A stretch of DNA of 42,785 nucleotides from UBA8522 sp035528895 (lineage in GTDB: Bacteria > Acidobacteriota > Aminicenantia > Aminicenantales > UBA8522): the NCBI GenBank assembly GCA_035528895.1, contig DATKXS010000084.1, positions 1-42,785 on the forward strand, given 5' to 3'. Below, piece by piece: positions 14,264-23,372 of this stretch; positions within the stretch are counted from its first letter, which is position 1, and every line of letters starts with the position of its first letter. Made by a program: the position numbers and the translations under genes. The notes under the pieces were generated by a model that worked only from the letters and a program-made list of their open reading frames with translations, had not been told where the DNA came from and ran no database searches.

Positions 14264-16099
14264 ATGAAAGACAAAAAGATATTGGTTGTCGACTTCGACG
14301 AGGAATCTCTCATTGCCTTGTCTAACCTCGTCTTCGAAGAAGGATTCCAGGCTGTGACCGCCATGGACGGCCTCTCCGGCTACGAAAAGTATAAAGCCGA
14401 GGATTTCGACCTGGTTATGATCGAGCCGATGCTGCCCAAGCTTCATGGTTTTGAGTTGATGAAAAGGATCAACCAGGATCCTACCAGAAAAACCCCCATC
14501 ATCGTTGTCACGGGGATATACCGAGAGCCCTCCTGCAAAATGGAAGCTCTCCAGGTTTACGGGGCCTCCGGGTATTTCACCAAACCGTGGAACAAAGATG
14601 AGCTCCGTGCCAAGATGCTCCAGCTCCTAGTCAACGGAAGAGAGGAGCCGGTCGAAAAACAGAAAGCCCCGGCTTCCCCTCCTGCCAAAAGCCCATCCGC
14701 CCAGCCGCCTGACGATTGGGGGCTTCTGAAAACAAAGGCGGCTCCCCGGGAGTCGAAAGCGACCAAGAGCCTCGATGACCTCGAGAAAGAGCTCCAGGCC
14801 GCGGTCTCCGGGCTGACCAGGACGAGCCGGAAGAAAGAGCCCATCAAGGATGCCGGCAAGCAAAAAAGGGAGACCAGGGCCGGTGCCGACGGGGATATCG
14901 AGGCCCTGCTCAAGGGAGCCATCGGTGGCCTTGGTCTTGATGAAAAGAAGAAGAAAGTCGAGCCCGCGGCGAAGCCAGTCCCGTCTTTCGGGCCTGAACC
15001 CAAAGTGGACGAAGTAGAAAAGACAAATAAGATCCCCGTCGCCAAGGAGATCAAAGAGAGGATCCCTCCCCAGCACAGGATTGGGAACAATATCCCGCCC
15101 TCTCCGGCCCGGGCCCCCTTTGCTACTGAGAAGACGCCGTACGGCATCGACCAGACGCTCATCGAGATCGACAAGATCCCCCTCGACATGGAGAAAGACT
15201 TTCCCAAGTCCGAAAGGGCCGCTGTGGAAACGGAGAAGGCCGAGCCCGAAAAAAAGAAGGCCTACTTCGACGAGTATGCCGAGCCGGCCAAGAAGAAACC
15301 ACCGGTCGCTCTGATCGGGGGCCTGGCCGCCTTCCTGATCGTCGCCGGATCGACCTTCATCGTCCTCAAGTCCAAGAAGCCCAAGGAGCCGGCGCGCCAG
15401 ATGGTTTCTTCCCTCCAACCTTCGCTGCCGAGCGAGTTCGCCCAGAGGCAGGAGGAAATCCCGGCCGCTCCGGCCACCAAGGAGAACGTGTCCAGGCCCG
15501 CGCCGAAGACCGAGTCCAAGCCGATCCCCAAGAAAGAGGCATCCATGCCGGCGGAACAGCCCGACGCTTCGGAGAACATGGCCCCGATCCGTCCGGTCCT
15601 CCCCAATGTCACTCCTCCTCTTGGTTTGGAGTTGCAGACGGAGCCCGCGACCGAATCCTCAGCTCAGGCCTCCCAGGAGGCGGTCCCTCAGACGAAGACT
15701 CCGACCCAACAGGACGTCTCCCCCCAGACGGAGCCGCCTGTCAAGCCACCGGCCAAGGAACCGACAAGGGTCATGGCTAAACCCGGTGACCTGGTCCCCC
15801 TCGACAGCGTCGATGCAGCACCCGTTCTCTTGAAAAAGATCGCCCCGAAATATCCCGTCCAAGCCCTGAACATGGGAGTGGGCGGTACGGTGACCGTGAA
15901 CGCCCTGGTCTCGGAGACCGGGGACGTCATCCGAACCGAGATCCTCAAGGGAATCAAGGGGGGTTTCGGACTCGAAAGAGCTGCCGAGACGGCCATCCGT
16001 CAATGGCAGTTCAGGCCCGCTGAAAAAGACGGAGTCCCAGTCAGGGTCTGGAAACCGCTGGACATCGTCTTTAAGACAAATCCATCGCTAAACCAATGA
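14264..16099 (+). CDS. pseudo-receiver/TonB fusion protein
   Basis: A 611-residue three-part protein. Residues 1-125 form a response-regulator receiver fold (KKILVVDFDEESL; KTPIIVVTG with Thr83; YFTKPW with Lys107). The phosphorylated Asp is replaced by Glu54 in VMIEPMLP, and one of the acidic pair is Phe11, so normal phosphorylation is unlikely. Residues 130-340 are a charged Lys/Pro linker. One membrane helix spans about 347-367, followed by a Pro-rich spacer. Residues 515-607 are a TonB C-terminal domain (KIAPKYPVQAL; GTVTVNALVSETGDV; IRQWQFRPA). TonB domains transmit energy to outer-membrane receptors or act as adaptors; here a cytoplasmic receiver-like head might gate that. TTAGGAAG precedes the ATG. 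Confidence 0.88.
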   Translation: MKDKKILVVDFDEESLIALSNLVFEEGFQAVTAMDGLSGYEKYKAEDFDLVMIEPMLPKLHGFELMKRINQDPTRKTPIIVVTGIYREPSCKMEALQVYGASGYFTKPWNKDELRAKMLQLLVNGREEPVEKQKAPASPPAKSPSAQPPDDWGLLKTKAAPRESKATKSLDDLEKELQAAVSGLTRTSRKKEPIKDAGKQKRETRAGADGDIEALLKGAIGGLGLDEKKKKVEPAAKPVPSFGPEPKVDEVEKTNKIPVAKEIKERIPPQHRIGNNIPPSPARAPFATEKTPYGIDQTLIEIDKIPLDMEKDFPKSERAAVETEKAEPEKKKAYFDEYAEPAKKKPPVALIGGLAAFLIVAGSTFIVLKSKKPKEPARQMVSSLQPSLPSEFAQRQEEIPAAPATKENVSRPAPKTESKPIPKKEASMPAEQPDASENMAPIRPVLPNVTPPLGLELQTEPATESSAQASQEAVPQTKTPTQQDVSPQTEPPVKPPAKEPTRVMAKPGDLVPLDSVDAAPVLLKKIAPKYPVQALNMGVGGTVTVNALVSETGDVIRTEILKGIKGGFGLERAAETAIRQWQFRPAEKDGVPVRVWKPLDIVFKTNPSLNQ

Positions 16100-16115
16100 T
16101 ATAAGGAGTAAAGGA

Positions 16116-16370
16116 ATGGCCCTCAGCAAGGAACAGGAAGATCTTTACAAGAAGACGATGCAGGAAGCCAAGAGGCAGCTCGAAGGAGTGGATGCGCTGA
16201 TCGAGAAGGAGCTCCAGAAGGTCCGGGAAAAGCTGGCCGAGCTCCAGGAATCCAAGAAATCCTACCGGATGATCTACGAGGGAACGGCCAAGCTTCTGGG
16301 TGTCGAGAGCGAGCTCGAGGACGAGGATGAAAGCTCCGATGTCGCTTCCGCAGCTTCCGCAAAGATGTGA
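16116..16370 (+). CDS. small coiled-coil protein
   Basis: An 84-residue protein beginning MALSKEQEDLYKKTMQEAKR. Residues 3-55 form one continuous amphipathic, heptad-like helix (KKTMQEAKRQLEGVDALIEK; ELQKVREKLAELQESKKS), and the tail is acidic (SELEDEDESS). No membrane segment. TAAGGAG lies upstream, 17 bp after the TonB-fusion stop, so the two are co-transcribed. It may be a cytoplasmic partner of the pseudo-receiver domain; this is inferred only from position. Confidence 0.75.
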   Translation: MALSKEQEDLYKKTMQEAKRQLEGVDALIEKELQKVREKLAELQESKKSYRMIYEGTAKLLGVESELEDEDESSDVASAASAKM

Positions 16371-16485
16371 GCCATCCCTGCCTGATCTCCCCTCCGCCCG
16401 ACGAGCGTCCGGGGCCGCGTCAGGCTAGATAAATCCCGCGGCGCGCCATCCGGACGTCCCCCCATCATCTAATTTCCGAAAGCGT

Positions 16486-16515
16486 TTGAAGACGCGGAGA
16501 GCGTGGCATTATAAT
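16486..16515 (+). promoter_or_regulatory. promoter of the glycan operon
   Basis: TTGAAG (16486-16491), 18 nt, perfect TATAAT (16510-16515), then 15 nt to ATG 16531. The TTG that would extend the reading frame to 16486 is part of this -35 box and is therefore not the start codon. Confidence 0.6.
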
Positions 16516-16530
16516 GATGATGATCATTCC

Positions 16531-18579
16531 ATGGAAGCCGGAGAGCACTTTTACACCGATGACCCGCGCCGGAACCCCCAAGACGGTCAGACCACTCTCC
16601 CCGGAGCGGAATATTACTTCCTCGGGAACGGTCTCATCCAGGCCGCTGTCCAGGTTTGTTCCGGGAAAAAGGGAACTCCGGTCGGGCTTCTGGTCATGGA
16701 TCCCGCGCGTTTTGGACCCAAGTCACAGGCCCTCTCGTTCGACCCGGACTCCGGTCTGCGGCCGACGCTGCTCGAGACAGAGGTCGGCGGCCGGGTCTTC
16801 ACCGCCCCTCCCGGCCGCGTCAGAGCAAAATGGTCGGAAAAAGAGAGCCTTCCGGCGGTCGAGATCAAATGGCAAAATGATCATCTTTCCATCGTCGAGG
16901 CCTTTTATTGCCCGGACCGGGAAGAGCCCCGGATAAACCGCACCATCACGATAAGGAATCGCCGGAAAGAAAAAGTCGCCGTCATCCTGCGGACCGGTAT
17001 CCGGGACAATAAAGTATCGCGCCGGTGCCAACTTCCCGGCTGCGGGGAAAGACGATTCCACCTCGAATACCGGCTCTCCGGAAAGCCGGGCCGCCGCCGG
17101 GTTGAAGTCACCTGGAGCCGGACGCCGAGAGTGTCGAGCACGGCGCGCCGTTTCTGGCGCCGGGCATCCCGATTCCGTTCCTCTTCTCCCCTGCTGGACC
17201 ATTTTTTTGCCGCGTCGCTCTTCCAGCTCCCGGCCGTCATCGCGGCCTCGGGAAAGCTCGACGGGAGCGTCTGGCAATACAACCGCGAGTGGACCCGCGA
17301 CCTCTCCATGGCGGCCATCGCCCTGACTCTCAGCGGCCGGTTCGAGCAGGCCCGGACCGCTCTCAACCGCCTGTTCTCGCGGTTCGTCACCGCGGCCGGC
17401 GATACCCTCGACTCCAGCCGGCGCCGGCCGCCGGAGGAATGCGAGCTCGACCAGAACGGGACCCTTCTGTTCGCCCTGGAGATATACCTGCTCTGGTCGG
17501 GTGACGACACTCTGCTCAAAAAATATTGGCCAAAGATCCAGGCCGCGGCCGAATTCCCGTTACAGGAAACCTTCCGTCATGCACCCTCCGGACTCCTCCA
17601 CAACCGGCGAGAATTCTGGGAACGCCACGCTGCCCACGGAATCGAGGACGGTCTCGAGCTCGCCCATCAGATCTGGGTATCGATGGGGCTCGAAGCGGCC
17701 TCCCGGATGGCCCTCCGGATCGATAAAAAAGGAGAGGCCGAACGCTGGGATAAAGAAGCCAGGAGGCTCAAAAAGGCCGTTCTTTCCGACGAGAGGTTCG
17801 CGCTCATCCAAGACGGCGCGTTCATCAAGAGGCGGAAGTCGACGGGCGAGGTCCAGGAGGAAGTGCTGCCCGGGGTTGTTTCCGGCTTCCCCGACGGTGT
17901 GCCCCTCTTCTCCCCGGGACGTCATCTTCTCAACCCCGACACTTCGACGGCTCTTCCGCTCGCCTGGGAATTCATCCCGCCCCGCTGCCGGCTGGCGCAA
18001 AAGACGCTCCGCCGGATCGAGACGCTCTGGAACCAGCGGTGGAAGGGCGGAGGGTACGGTCGCTACCACGTCACCTCTGAGCCGGACTCTCCGGGTCCGT
18101 GGCCTTTTCCCTCGCTGTTCGTGGCCCGGGCCTACCTCGAGGCCGGCGAGGACGGCCGGGTCTGGCGAGTCCTCCGCTGGCTGGGAAGGGCCAAGGGAGG
18201 CCACTCCGGAAGCTGGTTCGAATTTTACGGCCGCCGGCCGGTGCCCCCCTATCCCCAGGTCGGGATCGTGCCCTGGAACTGGATGGAGATGCTGATCCTC
18301 GTCATCCATCATCTCGCCGGCATCCGGCCGGACTATTTATCGTTCCGGGTGCAGCCTCGCCTGTTGTCCGGGATGACCTGGTCCCGCTGCGATCTTCGGC
18401 TCAGAGGCTCCCGTGTCACGATCCAGTCGCGTCCGGTTAAGCCTGGAGAAAAGCCGGTCTTTGTTGTGGACGGCCGGACCCGCCCCTATTCTGAGGAAGG
18501 ATTGCTTTTGCCGTATCCCCAAAAGGAAATGCGCATCCTGGCCCGGATTCCCCGCCGGGCCAAAAGGAAAGCCGGATAA
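16531..18579 (+). CDS. six-hairpin glycoside hydrolase (GH15/debranching type)
   Basis: A 682-residue enzyme with an N-terminal beta-sandwich (about 1-200: FTDDPRRNPQDGQTTLPGAE, FLGNGLIQAAVQV) and an (alpha/alpha)6 barrel from about residue 205. Barrel signatures are WQYNREWTRDLSMAAIAL, ECELDQNGTLLFAL, HGIEDGLELAHQ and WPFPSLFVARAYLEAGE. This layout is shared by glucoamylase-like GH15 and glycogen-debranching-type enzymes that hydrolyse alpha-glucosides; the exact linkage cannot be read from sequence. No signal peptide, so cytoplasmic. ATG 16531 is set by the promoter at 16486-16515 and no ribosome site is present. It is the first gene of an operon with GH38 and a Gfo/Idh/MocA oxidoreductase (12-bp gap, then 4-bp overlap). 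Confidence 0.82.
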   Translation: MEAGEHFYTDDPRRNPQDGQTTLPGAEYYFLGNGLIQAAVQVCSGKKGTPVGLLVMDPARFGPKSQALSFDPDSGLRPTLLETEVGGRVFTAPPGRVRAKWSEKESLPAVEIKWQNDHLSIVEAFYCPDREEPRINRTITIRNRRKEKVAVILRTGIRDNKVSRRCQLPGCGERRFHLEYRLSGKPGRRRVEVTWSRTPRVSSTARRFWRRASRFRSSSPLLDHFFAASLFQLPAVIAASGKLDGSVWQYNREWTRDLSMAAIALTLSGRFEQARTALNRLFSRFVTAAGDTLDSSRRRPPEECELDQNGTLLFALEIYLLWSGDDTLLKKYWPKIQAAAEFPLQETFRHAPSGLLHNRREFWERHAAHGIEDGLELAHQIWVSMGLEAASRMALRIDKKGEAERWDKEARRLKKAVLSDERFALIQDGAFIKRRKSTGEVQEEVLPGVVSGFPDGVPLFSPGRHLLNPDTSTALPLAWEFIPPRCRLAQKTLRRIETLWNQRWKGGGYGRYHVTSEPDSPGPWPFPSLFVARAYLEAGEDGRVWRVLRWLGRAKGGHSGSWFEFYGRRPVPPYPQVGIVPWNWMEMLILVIHHLAGIRPDYLSFRVQPRLLSGMTWSRCDLRLRGSRVTIQSRPVKPGEKPVFVVDGRTRPYSEEGLLLPYPQKEMRILARIPRRAKRKAG

Positions 18580-18591
18580 GGAGAGAATCTC

Positions 18592-21093
18592 ATGCCGCGC
18601 CCAAAAATCCATCTTGTCTCGAACGCTCATCTCGATCCGGTCTGGTTGTGGGACTGGGAGGAGGGAGCCGGCGAGGCCCTGTCCACGTTCCGCTCCGCCG
18701 CCGCCCTCTGTCAGGAATTCCCCGCTTTTGTCTTCAACCACAACGAAGCGATCCTCTACCGCTGGGTGGAGGAATACGAACCGGCACTCTTCAAGAGGAT
18801 CCAGCGCCTGGTCAAGGAAAAGAGGTGGCACATCCTGGGCGGCTGGTACCTCCAGCCCGATTGCAACATGCCCTGCGGCGAATCCTTCGTCCGGCAAATA
18901 CTCGCGGGCAAGAGGTACTTCCGACGGAAATTCGGCGTTGAAGTCCGAACGGCCTCCAACCTCGACCCTTTCGGCCACAGCCGGGGGCTTGTCCAGATCC
19001 TGGCCAAGGCCGGCTACGATTCCTATATATTCTGCCGGCCGGGACGCATCGACGGCTCCCTTCCCGCCGAGGATTTCGTCTGGGTCGGGTTCGACGGCTC
19101 CGAGGTCATGGCTTCGCTCGTCTCCGCCCATTACAATTCGCCCGGCGGAGAGGCCAAAAAGAAGGTCCTGGACTGGATCGCTACCAATCCCGGGCGTGAG
19201 CTGAGCCTTCTGCTCTGGGGAGTCGGGGATCATGGGGGCGGTGCCTATCGCATCGACCTGCGCGAACTCGGGGACCTGACGAAGGAGCAGAAGAGTTGCG
19301 AGGTCCGCCACTCCCATCCCGAGGCCTATTTCAAAGACCTCAAGAAAAAACGGCCGAAGCTTCCAAGGCACGCCAAGGACATCAATCCCTGGGCCGTCGG
19401 ATGCTACACGACCATGGCCCGCATCAAGCAGAAGCACCGGCTTCTCGAGAACGACCTCTTTCTGGCGGAGAAGATGGCCGCCGCGGCTTCCTACCAGGGT
19501 CTGATGACATATCCTCGGGAAGAACTCCGGGAGGCCCACCTCGACCTCGCCTTCAGCCAGTTCCACGACATCCTTCCCGGCTCCGCCATCCAGGAGGCCG
19601 AGGAATCCTCGGTCCGGAGGCTGGACCACGGTCTGGAGATTCTCTCCCGAATCAAGGCCCGAGCCTTCTTCGTCATGGCTAACGGGGAAATGCCGGCGCC
19701 TGAAGACGAGATTCCCATCTTCGCTTACAATCCGCATCCGTTCAAGGTTAAGGGCGTGTTCACCTGCGAGTTCCAGCCCTACGAGATCAACCGGTCGCGC
19801 CGGTATCTGTTCCCTCAGATTTTTTCCGACCGTAAGCCCCTTCCCTCGCAGCCCGAAAAAGAGGCCAGCAATCTCAACCTCGAATGGCGCAAAAAGGTCG
19901 TCTTCGCGGCCCAGCTCGAGCCCGGCCGGATGAACCGTTTTGTCTGCCGGCTGGAAAAGCGGCCCCGTAAACCCGCTCCTCAAATCAAGGAAGAAGGAGG
20001 GAAGATCGTCTTTAGGACCCGAGAGATCGAGGTCGTCATCAATGCAGGGACCGGCTTGATCGATGTCTATCGGATCAAGGGACGTGACTTCCTGGCCGCG
20101 AACGCCTTCACGCCCTTGGTCATGAGCGATAACGCTGACCCCTGGGGGATGACGGTCAAAAGATTCCGGGACACGGCCGGCCGCTTCGAACTGGCCGCCG
20201 CCCGGGAAGGGAGCGAGGCCTCCGGCATCAGCGTCCGGCCGGCGTCCTCGGTCCGCATCGTCGAGGACGGTAGTATCCGGACGGTCGTGGAGTCGGTCCT
20301 GACCTACGGTCGTTCGGTCATTTTCCAGAGATACAAGCTTCCCCGGCAGGGGACCGAGATAGGAGTGGAACTCCGTGTTCACTGGAACGAAAAGGACAGG
20401 ATGCTGAAGCTGGCGGTCCCGACACTTTTTCCTCAGGCCCGCTATATCGGGCAGACAGCCTACGGCGTCGCCGAGCTCCCCGCGGACGGGAACGAAGCGG
20501 TCGCGCAAAAGTGGGTGGCCGTCGTCTCCGACAGGGACGATGCCGCCCTTACCGTCATCAACGATTGCATCTACGGTTCGGATTTCCTGGAAGGAGAGCT
20601 GCGCCTGTCGCTCCTGCGTTCGGCCGCCTATTCGGCCGACCCCGTGCCCTCCGGCCCCATGGTCGCCCAGGACCGCTATGTCCCCCGAATCGACCAGGGC
20701 GAGAGGATGTTCCGCTTCTGGATCAACGGCGGAAAACGTTCCTCCCGACTAACCGCGGTCGACCGGGAGGCGCTGGTCAAGAACGAGAAGCCGCCTCTCC
20801 TCGCTTTCTTTCCCGCCGGCCGCGGCAAAAGGTCTCAGCCGTTTGTCCTCCTCAGCGACCCAGCCGTCGAGATCTCGGCGCTCAAGAAAGCGGAGGACGG
20901 AAACGAGCTCATCATCCGGCTCTTCGAGCCGACGGGCAGGGGCCGGACGACGATGCTCTCTCTCCCCTGGGCGGGAGCAAAAAAGACAGTCCGTCTCCGA
21001 GCCTTCGAGATCAAGACTCTGGCTTTCAACCGGAAGACGGGACGTTTCCATGAGCTCGACCTCCTGGAACGGCCGCTGTCAAGATCACGATGA
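18592..21093 (+). CDS. glycoside hydrolase family 38 alpha-mannosidase
   Basis: An 833-residue zinc-dependent retaining alpha-mannosidase-type enzyme. The zinc His/Asp are in NAHLDPVWLW (His13, Asp15) and the nucleophile Asp125 is in ASNLDPFGHS. A later zinc/active-site loop is GVGDHGGGAYR. The helical middle domain (FSQFHDILPGSAIQEAEES) and C-terminal beta-sandwich are full length. No signal peptide, so it acts in the cytoplasm on imported or internally made mannosides. AAGGAGAG lies at good spacing before the ATG. It overlaps the next gene by four bases (ATGA). The operon suggests turnover of a mixed alpha-glucoside/alpha-mannoside. Confidence 0.92.
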   Translation: MPRPKIHLVSNAHLDPVWLWDWEEGAGEALSTFRSAAALCQEFPAFVFNHNEAILYRWVEEYEPALFKRIQRLVKEKRWHILGGWYLQPDCNMPCGESFVRQILAGKRYFRRKFGVEVRTASNLDPFGHSRGLVQILAKAGYDSYIFCRPGRIDGSLPAEDFVWVGFDGSEVMASLVSAHYNSPGGEAKKKVLDWIATNPGRELSLLLWGVGDHGGGAYRIDLRELGDLTKEQKSCEVRHSHPEAYFKDLKKKRPKLPRHAKDINPWAVGCYTTMARIKQKHRLLENDLFLAEKMAAAASYQGLMTYPREELREAHLDLAFSQFHDILPGSAIQEAEESSVRRLDHGLEILSRIKARAFFVMANGEMPAPEDEIPIFAYNPHPFKVKGVFTCEFQPYEINRSRRYLFPQIFSDRKPLPSQPEKEASNLNLEWRKKVVFAAQLEPGRMNRFVCRLEKRPRKPAPQIKEEGGKIVFRTREIEVVINAGTGLIDVYRIKGRDFLAANAFTPLVMSDNADPWGMTVKRFRDTAGRFELAAAREGSEASGISVRPASSVRIVEDGSIRTVVESVLTYGRSVIFQRYKLPRQGTEIGVELRVHWNEKDRMLKLAVPTLFPQARYIGQTAYGVAELPADGNEAVAQKWVAVVSDRDDAALTVINDCIYGSDFLEGELRLSLLRSAAYSADPVPSGPMVAQDRYVPRIDQGERMFRFWINGGKRSSRLTAVDREALVKNEKPPLLAFFPAGRGKRSQPFVLLSDPAVEISALKKAEDGNELIIRLFEPTGRGRTTMLSLPWAGAKKTVRLRAFEIKTLAFNRKTGRFHELDLLERPLSRSR

Positions 21094-22295
21094 AAGAACC
21101 GGTAGCCATCGTCCTGGTCGGAATCGGAGGCATGGGCTCCGTCTACCTGGCGTCTCTTCTCCAAAACAGTGAGGAGGGAAGATTTCGGCTGGCCGGGACG
21201 GTCGATCCCAATCCCCAAAGATGCCCTCAGCAGGAGGAACTCGGGGCCTTGGGCATCCCCGTTTTCGCGACGTTGGAGGAGTTCTATTCCCGGGGTCAAG
21301 CCGACCTGGCGATCATCGCCTCTCCGATCCACTTCCACTCCGCCCAGACCCGCCTGGCTCTCGCGCGCGGAAGCGATGTGCTCTGCGAAAAACCGGCCGC
21401 GGCAACAGTCCAGGAAGTCCGCCGGATGCAGGCCGCCGAACGGTCGGCCCGGAGATGGGTGGCCATCGGCTATCAGTGGTCGTTCAGCTCCGCCATCCAG
21501 AGACTGAAGAGCGATATCCGCAAAGGGCTGTTCGGCCGTCCGCGGCGGCTCAAGTGCCTCTATCTCTGGCCGAGGGGCGAGGCCTACTACAGGCGCAACG
21601 ATTGGGCCGGAAAGGTCAGGGATGCCGAAGGCCGCTGGATCCTGGACAGCCCGGCCAACAACGCCATGGCCCACGACCTCCACAACATGCTCTATGTCCT
21701 CGGCGGAGAGAGGGAGACGGCGGCCGAACCGGTGCGGATCGAGGCCGAGCTCTACCGGGCTCACGACATCGAGAATTTCGACACGGCCGCCATCCGTTGC
21801 TTCACAGCGGCCGGCGCAGAGGTCCTGTTTTTTGTTTCCCATGCCGCCGGGATTGACACCGGCCCGGTTTTTTCGTATGAGTTTGAACGGGCCGAGGTCA
21901 GAGCAGCAGGACGGGCCGCCGAGATTATCGCCCGCCGAGCCGGGGGCAAAAAAAGCTACGGCACTCCCGACACCGAGCCGCTCTGTAAAATGTGGGAGGC
22001 GATCGATTCCGTGAAGGGCAGGGAGCTTCCCGCCTGCGGGCTCGAGGCTGCGTTAGGACAGGTCCTGGCCGTGAACGGAGCCCAGGATTCCCAACCAAAG
22101 ATCCAGAACTTCCCCCCAAAGATCATCTCCTCCCAAGGAGAACCGGGTCACCGGGAGATCTCCGTTGAAGGCCTGGCCGATATCCTTGGAGAATGTTACG
22201 AGAAAAACCTGCTCCCCTCCGAGCTCGGTGTTTCCTGGAGCAGGAGAGGCCGGATGATCGAGCTCTCTGAATACGCTCATTATCCCGGAGGCTAA
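21090..22295 (+). CDS. Gfo/Idh/MocA-family oxidoreductase
   Basis: A 401-residue NAD(P)-dependent dehydrogenase. The Rossmann start is IVLVGIGGMGSVYLAS (Gly-rich loop 11-16), with the second nucleotide contact IIASPIHFHSAQ (75-86) and the catalytic-lysine motif CEKPAAAT (Lys101). The C-terminal alpha/beta substrate domain follows (HDLHNMLYVLGG; FDTAAIRCFTAAGAEVLFFV). Family members oxidise or reduce sugars, inositols and sugar nucleotides, including oxidation-assisted glycoside cleavage. Translation is coupled to GH38 through an ATGA overlap, so the substrate is probably a product or precursor of that mannosidase. The stop is 8 bp from the convergent rlmN stop. Confidence 0.9.
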   Translation: MKEPVAIVLVGIGGMGSVYLASLLQNSEEGRFRLAGTVDPNPQRCPQQEELGALGIPVFATLEEFYSRGQADLAIIASPIHFHSAQTRLALARGSDVLCEKPAAATVQEVRRMQAAERSARRWVAIGYQWSFSSAIQRLKSDIRKGLFGRPRRLKCLYLWPRGEAYYRRNDWAGKVRDAEGRWILDSPANNAMAHDLHNMLYVLGGERETAAEPVRIEAELYRAHDIENFDTAAIRCFTAAGAEVLFFVSHAAGIDTGPVFSYEFERAEVRAAGRAAEIIARRAGGKKSYGTPDTEPLCKMWEAIDSVKGRELPACGLEAALGQVLAVNGAQDSQPKIQNFPPKIISSQGEPGHREISVEGLADILGECYEKNLLPSELGVSWSRRGRMIELSEYAHYPGG

Positions 22296-22303
22296 AAGTA
22301 AAC

Positions 22304-23335
22304 CTATGCCTCCGTTTTTTTCCCGGCGAGCTGGCCGCAGGCCGCCCGGATATCGGCTCCCTGGGAACGGCGCACCGTCGCGGCCACTCCTTTTTCTTGA
22401 AGAACCCGGAGAAAGGCATCCTGTCGAGCTCTGGGCGAAGCCGTCCACTCCGGCCCGCAGCCCGGGCTATAGGGGATAAGGTTGACATTGGCGTGAAGCC
22501 TTCTCGCTATGGCCGCCAGTCGGTCGGCGTCCGCCGCCGCATCATTGAGGCCGGAGATAAGGATGTACTCGACGGTCATCATCCGTCCTGTCTTTTTCAA
22601 ATAGTCCGCGCCGGCCTTGATCACCTCGGCCAGAGGGTACTTCTTGTTGACCGGCAGCAGGCGTGAACGCAGCCCGGCCGTCGTGGCATGAAGCGATAGC
22701 GAGAGGTTCACCTGAAGGCCGAGGCGCTCGAGCTCCTTGATCGCCGGGACGATCCCGACCGTGGAGATGGTGATACGGCGGGCACCGATGGCCAGCCCTT
22801 CCCGGGCGTTCATGATGCGGATCGCCCGGACCACGCTCTCGAGGTTGTCCAGCGGTTCCCCCATGCCCATCAAAACGAAGTTGGTCAGGCGGACGTCGAG
22901 TTTGTCCCGCAGAAAGAGGATCTGGCCGAGGATTTCTGAAGGCAGCAGGTTTCTCCTGAACCCTCCCTTTCCGCTCGCGCAAAAGACACAGCCGAACCTG
23001 CAGCCGACCTGGGTGGAGAGACAGAGCGTCCGGCGGACGCCGGACGGGATCAGGACGGTCTCTATGAATGCGCCGTCAGATAGACGGAAGAGGAATTTTT
23101 CGGTCCCATCCCCGGAGCGGAGCTGTTCGGCGAGTTCGGGAGCGCCCAGACGGAAATGGTCTTCGAGCTTCTGTCTCAAGCTCTTGGGAAGGTTGGTCAT
23201 GGCGCCGAATGCGTCTGTTCCTTTTTTGTAAATCCATTCGAAGATCTGTCCGGCGCGATAGGACGGCTCTCCCCAGCTTTGGAGCTCGGCTCTGAGCTCA
23301 TTCAACGCCAGATCTCTGATATCTTTCAAGCTCAT
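22304..23335 (-). CDS. rlmN: 23S rRNA/tRNA adenine-C2 methyltransferase RlmN
   Basis: A 343-residue radical SAM methylase that adds a C2 methyl to A2503 of 23S rRNA and A37 of some tRNAs. It has the CX3CX2C iron-sulfur motif in VGCRFGCVFCASG (Cys112, Cys116, Cys119), the MGMGEPLDN segment, SLHA, and the resolving Cys333 in RAACGQLAG near the C-terminus. The methyl-carrying cysteine should lie in that same C-terminal loop. The N-terminal accessory helices (SYRAGQIFEWIYKKG) are complete. No ribosome site or close promoter is obvious; it starts 37 bp after the symporter stop and may be transcribed with it. Confidence 0.96.
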   Translation of the reverse strand: MSLKDIRDLALNELRAELQSWGEPSYRAGQIFEWIYKKGTDAFGAMTNLPKSLRQKLEDHFRLGAPELAEQLRSGDGTEKFLFRLSDGAFIETVLIPSGVRRTLCLSTQVGCRFGCVFCASGKGGFRRNLLPSEILGQILFLRDKLDVRLTNFVLMGMGEPLDNLESVVRAIRIMNAREGLAIGARRITISTVGIVPAIKELERLGLQVNLSLSLHATTAGLRSRLLPVNKKYPLAEVIKAGADYLKKTGRMMTVEYILISGLNDAAADADRLAAIARRLHANVNLIPYSPGCGPEWTASPRARQDAFLRVLQEKGVAATVRRSQGADIRAACGQLAGKKTEA

Positions 23336-23372
23336 TGCTTCGTTGAGGGCACTGCCGTGCCGGGACCCATTT

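Noticed and set aside
16486..16530. TTG start giving 15 more residues to the six-hairpin glycosidase
   Set aside because: The TTG is part of a TTGAAG -35 box paired with TATAAT at 16510-16515, so it lies upstream of the predicted transcript start.
18337..20508. 723-codon open frame on the minus strand
   Set aside because: It lies opposite the six-hairpin glycosidase and GH38 genes, whose motifs are unmistakable on the plus strand. It is Arg/Pro/Gly/Asp-rich, lacks any recognisable domain, and is a by-product of high GC.
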